A stretch of DNA of 64,000 nt. Source: an uncultured Marinicella sp. (GTDB lineage Bacteria; Pseudomonadota; Gammaproteobacteria; Xanthomonadales; Marinicellaceae). Location: positions 836,754 through 900,753 of the forward strand of contig CANNBS010000001.1 of NCBI GenBank assembly GCA_947502925.1, given 5' to 3'. This document shows positions 45,127-53,065 of this stretch, piece after piece; positions within the stretch are counted from its first letter, which is position 1; each line of letters starts with the position of its first letter. The notes beneath the pieces were generated by a model. It did no database searches, was not told where the DNA came from, and saw only the letters and a list, made by a program, of their open reading frames with translations. The position numbers and the translations under genes were made by a program.

Positions 45127-45920
45127 TGTTGAGCTCCTTTTAGTTGGGCGGAAATCGGCAGTTCAAATAAACCTTGTCGAATTTGTTTTTGTAATGAGTC
45201 AAATAAATTGGCGACAGCTTGTTTTTGTGATTCGCTTTCAAATAATTTAAACGTATAGCTGCCATCATTGGCTTTCAGGGCATGGCCATATTGGTTTTGT
45301 TTGGTTTTAAAATACATCAAGGCCGTCCCTAACTTAGCCACTTCCACCAAAACATCCTCACCGTTTAACGCAATGGTTTGTGAATATAATCCGTTTTCCT
45401 GGGTTAAGCGCAGTTCATCTTCCACGAATGCCCACATTTGATTAATGGCTTGCTGCGCAGTAATCTTGTCCGCCACTAAATTCCGTTTAATCTGTTGTAG
45501 GACTTCTTGACGGGCTAAATGTTTAAAGGGAATGCCTGCTTCAATGGTTGCCATTAATTGGTCAATCATATTAATAACATCGGGTACCATGTGCGCTGAA
45601 TCCGCACCTAAGGCCTGAATTTGGGTTTGGGTGTTGGCTAAATCACGTTCGGCCTGTTTTATCATCAGTTGTTGACGATCTAGTTGTGCATTCAATTCGG
45701 CTTTACGGGTGTTGAGGTAGGCCATGGTTTGATTATGCTCTGATTGCAGAATCTGGAGTTCTGCCTGCAAGTCTTCGACCTGGCCGCGTAACTCAATCAG
45801 CTGCTTGGCCATGGCTTCGGTGTTATCTTGGGCCTGGGCAGTTAATGTCAGCTGACAAGCCATCAACAAACTGATTAGGCACCATCGTTGAATAAAGGAT
45901 AAAGGCTTAGATAAAAACAT
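45123..45920 (-). CDS. DUF3450 family protein
   Basis: A 265-residue periplasmic protein: signal peptide MFLSKPLSFIQRWCLISLLMACQLTLTAQAQ, a coiled coil (about 30-110) and a C-terminal domain. DUF3450 is a constant first gene of TtpC/TonB2-type operons. The frame runs on to a TTG at 45953, but the ATG at 45920 begins the signal peptide. It is the first gene of a seven-gene operon ending with the receptor. Confidence 0.85.
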   Translation of the reverse strand: MFLSKPLSFIQRWCLISLLMACQLTLTAQAQDNTEAMAKQLIELRGQVEDLQAELQILQSEHNQTMAYLNTRKAELNAQLDRQQLMIKQAERDLANTQTQIQALGADSAHMVPDVINMIDQLMATIEAGIPFKHLARQEVLQQIKRNLVADKITAQQAINQMWAFVEDELRLTQENGLYSQTIALNGEDVLVEVAKLGTALMYFKTKQNQYGHALKANDGSYTFKLFESESQKQAVANLFDSLQKQIRQGLFELPISAQLKGAQQ

Positions 45921-46036
45921 GATGTTGTTCGTCCGAATAAAAGATGGCGCCAAGTTTAGGTCTCAAATGTTTCATTTGTGTGACAAATATGACAAGCATC
46001 AGCAATCTGTTAATACCTTGATATTTAGAATTCGCT

Positions 46037-46092
46037 TTGTAACCAAATCTTCATATTCACGTCATTAAACTGTTACAAAAGCTACTTAGAAT
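46037..46092 (+). promoter_or_regulatory. PhoB-box array and -10 of the beta-helix protein gene
   Basis: Four 7-base half-sites occur every 11 bases: TTGTAAC (46037), TCTTCAT (46048), ACGTCAT (46059) and CTGTTAC (46070). The last two make an 18-base box with 14 of 18 matches to the E. coli Pho box as I remember it. A TAGAAT -10 box starts 10 bases after it (46087-46092), the same distance as in E. coli phoA. No -35 box is seen, as expected for PhoB-activated promoters. Confidence 0.6.
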
Positions 46093-46128
46093 AGGCGTTT
46101 TTTGAAATTGTTCTAACGAGGTATAGCT

Positions 46129-47877
46129 ATGAAGATTAATCAATTCAAAACAGCGCTTTTAGGTTCTGTGCTGTTATCAGGTTCTGCATTAGCCATTAAT
46201 GTAGATGAGAATTTTGAAGGTGCATGGTATCGCGGTGCCGATGATAACCGCACCGGTTGGCAGATAGATTACATTAAAGTAGGTCCGGAAAAAGGGAATA
46301 TTAATATCACCGGATTTATATATGCAGATAATGGCGAGCCCACATGGGTGGCCGGTGACGCGGAAATTTTAGCCGGTCAATCAACGGTCACTTTTCAGTT
46401 GGGTGAGTTTGTGGGTGGTAATTTTACCGGTCAAGGCAATGTAACCGGTGCTTTATTCGGCGACATGACACTGGAATTTAATCATTGCCGTAGCATCACA
46501 GCTACGATTGAGAACATTGCATCAGCTTACGTGAGCGATGAATCTGCAACGTTTGAGCTACAACCATTGGATGAAATCACTGGCTATGAACGTGATGCCT
46601 CTGTTTGTCCGTACCAAACTTCATTCAGCGGTTGTCCGGCATTTGCTGAAGACACCAATCAGGATAAAACCTGTGCTTTATCTGGTACTTTAACCGGTGA
46701 CATTACTTTAACCAATGACACCAACTGGGTCTTGCAAGGCGGTGTGTTTGTTGGTGAAGACGGTGGCCAGGCAGCGAATTTAACCATTCAACCGGGCACC
46801 CGTGTTTTGGGTGTTACCGGTAATGACTTCTTAGCCATTCAACGTGGCTCTAAAATTTTAGCAGAAGGTACCGCTAATGCGCCGATTGTATTTACAGGCC
46901 CTTATAACGGATCTGATGAAGCCGCCGGACCGGGTAACTGGGGTGGTTTAGTGATAAATGGCCGTGCGCCGATTAATATCTGTGATGACAGCGTGCCTTT
47001 AGCGCAATGTGAAGACATAGGTGAAGGCAGTTCAGGTAACTTTGGTGGTAATGATCCGGAAGATTCAAGCGGTGTATTACGCTACGTTCGTGTTCAATTC
47101 GGTGGCTATCGAATTAATGACGAAGACGAATTGAATGGTATCGCGTTTCAAGGTGTTGGTCGCGGCACAGTGGTTGACCATGTTCAGGTTCATGCCAATG
47201 AAGATGACGGTGTTGAGTTTTTTGGGGGTACTGTTAATGCTAAAAACTTAATTTTAACTGATATTAAAGACGATTCACTGGATTGGACGCATGGCTGGAA
47301 TGGTTCAGTTCAATTTGTCATCGTGAAACAAAACCCTGACGCCAATAATGATAAAGAGCGTGGTATTGAAGCCGATAACTACGAAGAAAATAATGATGCC
47401 TCACCACGTTCTATGCCTAAAATTGCCAATGCCACATTTATTGGCGCACCATCAGTGAATAAAACCACAACAGGTATGGTATTACGTCGCGGTACAGGCG
47501 CTAACTTGAGCCACTTCGTAGTCACCGGTTTTGAAAAATGTTTAGATCTGGATTCTGATGCAACCTTTGCGGCAGCCGGAACACCATCTAACTTAAGCGG
47601 TACATTAACCATGGAAAACTTCGTGATTGACTGTGACCAGAACTTCGAAGAAGAAGACGGAGACGTCTTTACTATTGAAAGCTTTTTTAATGCCCAAATG
47701 GGGAATAGGGCTGAAGCGGTTAACTTAGACGGTATTTACCCAACGCCTGACACAACGCGTGGCTTCAACTTGAATCGTGAGATATTTGGTGACTTCTTTG
47801 ATTCAGTGGATTACAGCGGTGCCATCGGTGATAAAAGCCAAGACTGGACACGTGGATGGTCTGAATTTTTAGATTAA
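46129..47877 (+). CDS. Secreted beta-helix-like protein next to the TonB2-type operon
   Basis: A 582-residue exported protein. Signal peptide MKINQFKTALLGSVLLSGSALA; then a Cys-containing N-terminal domain (about 25-165) and a long part with parallel beta-helix style repeats (ITLTNDTNWVLQGGVFVGED; NAPIVFTGPYNGSDEAAGPGNWGGLVING; VDHVQVHANEDDGVEFFGGTVNAKNL). Relatives are often annotated as lipoproteins or surface proteins beside TonB-dependent receptors. It is divergent from the DUF3450-receptor operon and has a PhoB-like promoter, so it may help bind a phosphorus-containing substrate (inference). Confidence 0.8.
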   Translation: MKINQFKTALLGSVLLSGSALAINVDENFEGAWYRGADDNRTGWQIDYIKVGPEKGNINITGFIYADNGEPTWVAGDAEILAGQSTVTFQLGEFVGGNFTGQGNVTGALFGDMTLEFNHCRSITATIENIASAYVSDESATFELQPLDEITGYERDASVCPYQTSFSGCPAFAEDTNQDKTCALSGTLTGDITLTNDTNWVLQGGVFVGEDGGQAANLTIQPGTRVLGVTGNDFLAIQRGSKILAEGTANAPIVFTGPYNGSDEAAGPGNWGGLVINGRAPINICDDSVPLAQCEDIGEGSSGNFGGNDPEDSSGVLRYVRVQFGGYRINDEDELNGIAFQGVGRGTVVDHVQVHANEDDGVEFFGGTVNAKNLILTDIKDDSLDWTHGWNGSVQFVIVKQNPDANNDKERGIEADNYEENNDASPRSMPKIANATFIGAPSVNKTTTGMVLRRGTGANLSHFVVTGFEKCLDLDSDATFAAAGTPSNLSGTLTMENFVIDCDQNFEEEDGDVFTIESFFNAQMGNRAEAVNLDGIYPTPDTTRGFNLNREIFGDFFDSVDYSGAIGDKSQDWTRGWSEFLD

Positions 47878-47925
47878 TACCCAATTAAATAAATAATTGT
47901 TCCCATAGTTAAGACTATGATCTAA

Positions 47926-47957
47926 AACCACCCGTCAAAATGGCGGGTGGTTTTTTT
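47926..47957 (+). terminator. Rho-independent terminator after the beta-helix protein gene
   Basis: ACCACCCG (47927-47934) and CGGGTGGT (47944-47951) form an 8-bp stem, followed by a run of T. Confidence 0.85.
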
Positions 47958-48018
47958 AACGTAAAATAAATCCGAATTTGATACAATTATTGTCAGTCAA
48001 TATCTTTGGAAAGCCATA

Positions 48019-48444
48019 ATGTATAAAGCATTCATCCTGTTAGCAGCGTTATTTTTATCAGCCTGCGGGAGTAACCCCACACGTACCAATTATAATCAGT
48101 TTGTGATGGAGCATGGCTTAAAACAAATCAACCGTGTCCAGCAATTTCGATTTACCGGTTGGCAGTCATTGGATACTGATTATCTGATATTGTTAGGTAC
48201 GCACAAACGAGCCTACTTGCTGGCACTTATGTCGCCCTGTCCTGATTTGCCCTTTACCCAACAAATTGCCTTAAAACAAACGTCTCGCACCAGTCTTGTG
48301 GCCAAGTTTGATAAAATTATTATTAAAGAACAAATGCCTGAAAGCTGCACGATTGATAAGATTTATGAACTGACTGAAGAACAACATAAAGAATTATCAG
48401 GCTATTCCCGTGGTTACATTAAAGCGGCCAAATCAGTGGATTAG
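48019..48444 (+). CDS. DUF6491-like lipoprotein
   Basis: A 141-residue lipoprotein: signal MYKAFILLAALFLSAC with lipobox LSAC. The body contains INRVQQFRFTGWQSLDTDYLILLGTHKRAYLLAL and two more cysteines (SPCPDLP, ESCTID), a pattern I associate with DUF6491. Function is unknown. Its last codons lie in a perfect 16-base tandem duplication. Confidence 0.75.
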   Translation: MYKAFILLAALFLSACGSNPTRTNYNQFVMEHGLKQINRVQQFRFTGWQSLDTDYLILLGTHKRAYLLALMSPCPDLPFTQQIALKQTSRTSLVAKFDKIIIKEQMPESCTIDKIYELTEEQHKELSGYSRGYIKAAKSVD

Positions 48445-48465
48445 TCCGGCAGTGGATTAGTCCGG
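48434..48465 (+). repeat. Perfect 16-bp tandem duplication over a stop codon
   Basis: CAGTGGATTAGTCCGG occurs twice in a row (48434-48449 and 48450-48465). The first copy contains the last codons and the TAG stop of the lipoprotein gene; the second repeats them after the stop. It looks like a recent slippage or recombination event. Confidence 0.8.
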
Positions 48466-48533
48466 TTAATGTTGAGGTAAAATTAATTCTGAAGTTCTGT
48501 TAAAATAATAAACATTCATTTTAAGAGGCAGTT

Positions 48534-48941
48534 ATGACATTTTTCTTGATTATCACCTTATTAGTTTTAGGTTTTCTGGCGGCAGCAGAGCGCATTCAAG
48601 CAATGGCACCGGGCACCAAAGACCTGATTAGTTTCTTACGACAATCTGAGGGCTGGATTGGTATTGTGTCTATTGTGTTAGGCATTATCTGGTTGTTCCG
48701 GGTCTTACGCTGGCTTAAATATTTTAATTTGTATTTATTCCTTGGGCTGTTATCGGCCCTGGTGATGATCGCTTTAGGTTTCTTATACGCCCAAAACGTA
48801 TTGCGCGGCTGGACGAAAAACAATGCCTCAATGAGCGATAATATCAACAAAGTCGTGGATAAACTGGCACCGATTAAAGAGCCTTTGGGTATTGCAGCCA
48901 TTGTATTAGGTGTGATTGATTTATTGATGTATGTATTTTAA
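48534..48941 (+). CDS. Small multi-pass membrane protein of unknown function
   Basis: A 135-residue inner membrane protein with about four hydrophobic segments (2-18, 42-58, 64-84, 112-134). No family is recognised. The pattern (SEGWIGIVSIVLGIIWLF and PLGIAAIVLGVIDLLMYVF) shows an internal repeat-like similarity of the second and last segments. It has a ribosome site AAGAGGCAG and stands alone. Confidence 0.7.
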   Translation: MTFFLIITLLVLGFLAAAERIQAMAPGTKDLISFLRQSEGWIGIVSIVLGIIWLFRVLRWLKYFNLYLFLGLLSALVMIALGFLYAQNVLRGWTKNNASMSDNINKVVDKLAPIKEPLGIAAIVLGVIDLLMYVF

Positions 48942-48979
48942 TTGACTGTTTTCAATTAATCGTTGCAGTCATCGAATCC

Positions 48980-49010
48980 GGGAAGCCAATTCAGGCTTCC
49001 CAGTTTTCTA
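48980..49010 (+). terminator. Hairpin terminator overlapping the end of the convergent E2 gene
   Basis: GGGAAGCC (48980-48987) pairs with GGCTTCCC (48994-49001) around a 6-base loop and is followed by AGTTTTCT. It fits termination of the plus-strand membrane protein gene; the E2 stop codon (48991-48993) lies partly in the loop. Confidence 0.55.
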
Positions 49011-50202
49011 TAAAATCCTTAAAGTGGCTGAGAAAGTCATTAGTGTGGTAGGCATCAAGAGCGCGGTGATCGATGGTCAGACTGACGTAGCACATGGGCT
49101 TAATCACCAGCGCATCTTCGCCATCAATCTGCTTAACCACCGGTCTTTTTTCAATCTTGCCCAAGCCTAAAATCGCCACCTGGGGTTGGTTGATTATAAT
49201 CGGTGTGGCGACTAAGGAGCCCGAAACGCCGTGATTAGAAATGGTGAAGGTGCCGCCCTGAACATCGCTTTGTGTTAGATTACCGGTGCGGGCTTTGTCG
49301 GTCATCTCGGTCAGACCCCGAGCGATGTGTTCTAAATCTTTATTTTCGCAGTGTTTTAATACCGGCACGATAAGACCGTCATCACCCAATGCTGTGCCGA
49401 TGCCAATGTTCATATGATTAAAGATTTCTAAACCATTTTCGTGGAAACGGGCGTTGATTTTGGGCTGGTGTCGAAGGGCTGAAACAGTGGCGGCAATAAA
49501 ATAGGCGGTGTAAGTCAGTTTAATGCCGCGTTGTTCGAAGGCCTTTTTGTGCTGCTGTCGATGTGCCATAATTTTACTTAAATCAACATCAAAAACCGCG
49601 GTCACATGGGGTGCGGTTTGGACGCTGTGCTGCATATGCTCGGCAATCTTGCGCCGCATCGGTGTGTGCTTGATAAATTGGCTGTCGCCGGAAGTCGTCG
49701 TGTCTGAATCGGCTTGATCGAGATAGGCTTTAATATCCCGGCTGGTGAGGCGATTGTTTTTTCCGGTGCCGGGAATTAAATCCGGATTGAGGTCATGTTG
49801 GGATAAAAGACGCCGAACTGCGGGACTCTTGAACTTAGAGGGGGGATGATCTAAGGGCCCCGCAGCCGGCGTGTTCTTTTGCGATAAACGGTCGTGTTTA
49901 TCATTTGGAGCAGATTTTTGTTCTGTTTTAAGTTCTTCGTTCTCAGACTTTGACCCTGCTTCGGTGTCAATAGTTCCCAGAATCTTTCCTTCTGTGGCGG
50001 TTTCACCCACTTCAACACGAATTTCAGTGAGTACGCCGTCAGCCGGCGCAACGACCTCCATCATTACTTTGTCGGTTTCCAGTTCAATAATGGGTTCATC
50101 CTTACGAACCCGGTCACCGACCTGTTTAAGCCACTCAGCCACGGTTGCTGTGGTGCCTTCAGTTTGCGCTTCTTCTAATGTAATGTCAATCGTTTTGCTC
50201 AT
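48991..50202 (-). CDS. Dihydrolipoamide acyltransferase (E2) of a 2-oxoacid dehydrogenase complex
   Basis: A 403-residue E2: one lipoyl domain (ELETDKVMMEV with the lipoyl Lys), a linker, a peripheral-subunit-binding domain (SPAVRRLLSQHDLNPDLIPGTGKNNRLTSRDI) and a catalytic domain. The active site reads DHRALDAY, with His and Asp kept but the usual Gly after Asp replaced by Ala. The substrate is probably branched-chain 2-oxoacids given the Lrp-type regulator next door, but the sequence alone does not prove it. It overlaps the E1 gene by 4 bases. No E3 gene is present here. Confidence 0.88.
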   Translation of the reverse strand: MSKTIDITLEEAQTEGTTATVAEWLKQVGDRVRKDEPIIELETDKVMMEVVAPADGVLTEIRVEVGETATEGKILGTIDTEAGSKSENEELKTEQKSAPNDKHDRLSQKNTPAAGPLDHPPSKFKSPAVRRLLSQHDLNPDLIPGTGKNNRLTSRDIKAYLDQADSDTTTSGDSQFIKHTPMRRKIAEHMQHSVQTAPHVTAVFDVDLSKIMAHRQQHKKAFEQRGIKLTYTAYFIAATVSALRHQPKINARFHENGLEIFNHMNIGIGTALGDDGLIVPVLKHCENKDLEHIARGLTEMTDKARTGNLTQSDVQGGTFTISNHGVSGSLVATPIIINQPQVAILGLGKIEKRPVVKQIDGEDALVIKPMCYVSLTIDHRALDAYHTNDFLSHFKDFIENWEA

Positions 50203-52286
50203 ATTTTATCCAAATCAATGATTTTTTCAGTAATTGTGTCGGTATTGGGCAGGGCAGCGGACATCAGTTGTGGGTCATGGGGGTTGCCGATATCGGCGGT
50301 GGCCAGACGTTCAATGGGTGCATCTAAATAGAAAAAAGCGTCTTTAGCCAGTACCGCCGCAATTTCTGCACCAAAGCCGGCAGAAATATTGTCCTCATGA
50401 ACAATCAGACAGCGGCCGGTTTTTTTCACCGAATCCAGCACGGCCTGTTTATCCCAGGGACGCAAGGTGCGCAAATCAATGAGCTCGGCATTGATGCCGG
50501 TTTGCTCTATGGCGCTTTGGCACATATGCACCATACCGCCCCAACTGACAACGGTTAAGCGATCGCCTGATGTGATTGTGTTGGCTTTACCGAACGGAAT
50601 AATATATTGATCACCGGGATAAGGCCTTCGCGCCCAACTATGGTCGAGCATTTTACGGTGTTCAAAGAAAATCGTCGGGTTATTATCGCGTAACGCATAA
50701 CGCAATAAACCCACGGCATCTTTAGCGTTAGACGGCATCGCCACCTGCCAGCCGATGGCATGCACCCATTTGACTTCAGCGCATTGTGAATGCCAGGGAT
50801 CGCCACAACCGAAATAACCACCGGCCATGCGCACAACCATCGGCGCGGCAAAGCGGTTATTGGTGCGCCATCGCATGGTGCCGGTATCATTGAGTTGTTC
50901 TTCGGCCGGATCGGCATATTTTCTGAATTGAATTTCAGGTACGGGTAATAAACCGGCCAGAGCCATGCCCACTGAACGGCCGATAATACCTTCTTCCGAT
51001 AAAGAGGTGTCAAACACCCGTTGTTCGCCGTGTTTGTCCTGTAAGCCCAAAGTCACGGCATGGACGCCGCCTTTGGCACCCACATCTTCGCCGAATACCA
51101 GCATTTTATCGTTATGTGTCAGTTCATAATCCAAAGTACGACGAATCGCTGTCACCATATTGGCGCGACCGGATTCGGCCACCACTTCTTCGCTGCTCGG
51201 CGGGAAAGTGGGATTGTTTAAGTGAATGCCGCCTTGTTGTTGTAGATCCATATCGCCCTGTTCCGTGGTTTCACTCAGGGCATGGCGGGTAATGGTTTTG
51301 GGGTTTGCATGAGATTGCTGGTCCACTTTTTGATAGGTTTGATACACCGCATCTTTTGTCTCTTGTGCCATTTTATCCCAGGCATCTGCGGTTAATATGT
51401 TTTGTTTGTGTAAATAAGCTTTGAGCTTGGGCAATGGGTCATGCTGTTGTTCAAATTTAAGGCGCTCCTCACTTTTATAGCCCTGCGTGTCTTGTGCCGA
51501 GTGACCATTTAAACGCGGCACCGTTAAGCGCAATAAAGCCGGTTTACGCTCTGTTCGGATATAATCGTTGGCCTGCTGGATTAAATCAGCCGCCACCTGC
51601 GGCTGGGTGCCGTCACCTGAAAACAGTTTAATGCCTTTAAAGCCTTCTAAATTGCTGACAATATTGCCACCGGGTGTCTGAAAACCCGAGGGCACAGAAA
51701 TACCATAGCCGTTATCCTCAATATAGAAAAACATCGGCAACGATAAAGTTGTCGCCATGGTTAAAGCCGACCAAAAGCCATTGGTGGCCACCGAACCGTC
51801 ACCGCCTAATACCAGGCCAATGGCATCGTCCCAGTCGCTGTTATTCAGGTGATTGCGGTGGTATTCAACCGATTGCGCCCAGCCTGCGATGGGCGTGTAT
51901 TGGGCGCCGACGCCCCCGGACATGGGTAACACACAAGCGCCTTCATGATTAGGCTGGTTAAACACCACGCCAATATCGCGACCATCGGAAAAACCACCTT
52001 GTCGCATCATACTGGCCTGCAGGCATTGTTCCACTTCGATGCCCATGGACAATAACAGGGGTCGTGAGCGGTAATAACCCGACACAGCGTCTTTTTTGGC
52101 AGTCAGAATTTGCCCCAGTAAGATTTGCGCCATATCATGGCCCCGTGCCGAAAACTGATACAGGACTTTTTTCTGTTTAACCAGATCATATTCTTCCAGG
52201 TCATCCAGAGCGCGGGAAGTGAGTAGAGTTCTGGCGGTGTGTAGCCAGTCGATATGGGTTTGAGATTGTTCTTTTTGTGCTTGCAT
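50199..52286 (-). CDS. 2-oxoacid dehydrogenase E1, fused alpha and beta subunits
   Basis: A 695-residue protein joining E1 alpha (about 1-330, with the thiamine diphosphate motif GGDGSVATNGFWSA...EDNGYG) and E1 beta (about 365-695, with FGEDVGAKGGVHAVTLGLQ and FDTSLSEEGIIG). The fused form is known for branched-chain-type complexes in some marine bacteria and Bacteroidetes. It decarboxylates the 2-oxoacid and loads the E2 lipoyl group. Operon with E2; divergent from the Lrp gene. Confidence 0.9.
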   Translation of the reverse strand: MQAQKEQSQTHIDWLHTARTLLTSRALDDLEEYDLVKQKKVLYQFSARGHDMAQILLGQILTAKKDAVSGYYRSRPLLLSMGIEVEQCLQASMMRQGGFSDGRDIGVVFNQPNHEGACVLPMSGGVGAQYTPIAGWAQSVEYHRNHLNNSDWDDAIGLVLGGDGSVATNGFWSALTMATTLSLPMFFYIEDNGYGISVPSGFQTPGGNIVSNLEGFKGIKLFSGDGTQPQVAADLIQQANDYIRTERKPALLRLTVPRLNGHSAQDTQGYKSEERLKFEQQHDPLPKLKAYLHKQNILTADAWDKMAQETKDAVYQTYQKVDQQSHANPKTITRHALSETTEQGDMDLQQQGGIHLNNPTFPPSSEEVVAESGRANMVTAIRRTLDYELTHNDKMLVFGEDVGAKGGVHAVTLGLQDKHGEQRVFDTSLSEEGIIGRSVGMALAGLLPVPEIQFRKYADPAEEQLNDTGTMRWRTNNRFAAPMVVRMAGGYFGCGDPWHSQCAEVKWVHAIGWQVAMPSNAKDAVGLLRYALRDNNPTIFFEHRKMLDHSWARRPYPGDQYIIPFGKANTITSGDRLTVVSWGGMVHMCQSAIEQTGINAELIDLRTLRPWDKQAVLDSVKKTGRCLIVHEDNISAGFGAEIAAVLAKDAFFYLDAPIERLATADIGNPHDPQLMSAALPNTDTITEKIIDLDKI

Positions 52287-52400
52287 AGGATTACGGTTAA
52301 TAGGACTTTATGCCAAATAACCATTATCGCGTAAATCAGATAAAATATGTTTGCGTAGTTTGCGCTGACAAGGTTAATTAGGCATAATAATCAACCGTAA

Positions 52401-52426
52401 TTCTAAATATGAGAAATAATATTTCT
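52401..52426. promoter_or_regulatory. Candidate operator for the Lrp-family regulator
   Basis: Overlapping inverted repeats TTCT-N7-AGAA (52401-52415) and AGAAATAATATTTCT (52412-52426) end 4 bases before the regulator's ATG. AT-rich imperfect dyads between divergent genes are typical Lrp/AsnC sites. The position would let the protein block its own translation start and the E1 promoter region. Confidence 0.45.
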
Positions 52427-52430
52427 TATC

Positions 52431-52901
52431 ATGGATAAATACGACAGAGATATTTTAAAAGTCCTCCAGTCAGAAGGGCGTATTTCCAATAAAGATCTGG
52501 CTCAAAAAGTGGCCTTATCCCAGGCACCCTGTTGGCGCCGGGTCGATGCGTTACAAAAGTCCGGTTTAATTAAAGGATACACCGCCATTGTCGATCAGGA
52601 AAAAGTCGGTTTAAACATCACCGCCTTTGCACAGATTACCCTGGATAATCATCACCCCGAAACCGTGCAGCGTTTTGATCAGGGAATTCAGCAATGGCCG
52701 GAGATACTTGAATGTCATGCCACCAGCGGTGAATATGATTATTTATTAAAAATCGTCACCCGTGATATGAACTCGTACAATCACCTGATTTACGATAAGA
52801 TTTTAATGCTGCCATCGATTCGTTCCGTTAACACCAGTTTTTCCATGCAACAGAAAAAACGTACATCGCATGTGCCGATCAGTGATGCGGATTTTAAGTA
52901 G
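52431..52901 (+). CDS. Lrp/AsnC family transcriptional regulator
   Basis: A 156-residue regulator: an N-terminal helix-turn-helix (YDRDILKVLQSEGRISNKDLAQKVALSQAPCWRRVDAL) and a C-terminal RAM ligand-binding domain (ILECHATSGEYDYLLKIVTRDM). Placed divergently from the E1/E2 genes, it probably acts like BkdR and responds to branched-chain amino acids (inference). No Shine-Dalgarno is seen, and a palindrome lies where it should be. Confidence 0.9.
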   Translation: MDKYDRDILKVLQSEGRISNKDLAQKVALSQAPCWRRVDALQKSGLIKGYTAIVDQEKVGLNITAFAQITLDNHHPETVQRFDQGIQQWPEILECHATSGEYDYLLKIVTRDMNSYNHLIYDKILMLPSIRSVNTSFSMQQKKRTSHVPISDADFK

Positions 52902-52968
52902 TTGTTTGGTTTTATGCGTCCCGTACAGCCTATTTAAAGCTTTGTTTTGCTTCCGTGCGTGTGTTCAC

Positions 52969-53062
52969 AAAGACACTGGATGCCGTCCTACGACGGCAAA
53001 TGAGCTTTGTTCTAGATCCTTACCGGCGTAGGCTGGTACTCAGCGTCTTACGACAGCAAGGA
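52969..53062 (+). repeat. REP-like palindromic elements, copies 2 and 3
   Basis: 52970-52999 matches the element at 3861-3890 (opposite strand) in 27 of 30 bases. A second, more diverged relative follows at about 53041-53060 (14 of 19 in its core), with a related stretch between. The dyad GCCGTC-N4-GACGGC can form a hairpin. The element lies between the convergent Lrp and M23 peptidase genes, the end of the latter running into it at 53066. Confidence 0.65.
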
Positions 53063-53065
53063 TTT

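Noticed and set aside
45981..45996. TTGTCAT-TTGTCAC direct repeat (minus strand) upstream of the DUF3450 gene as a second Pho box
   Set aside because: The two half-sites have a 9-base rather than 11-base period, so they do not fit PhoB; kept only as a possible unknown site.
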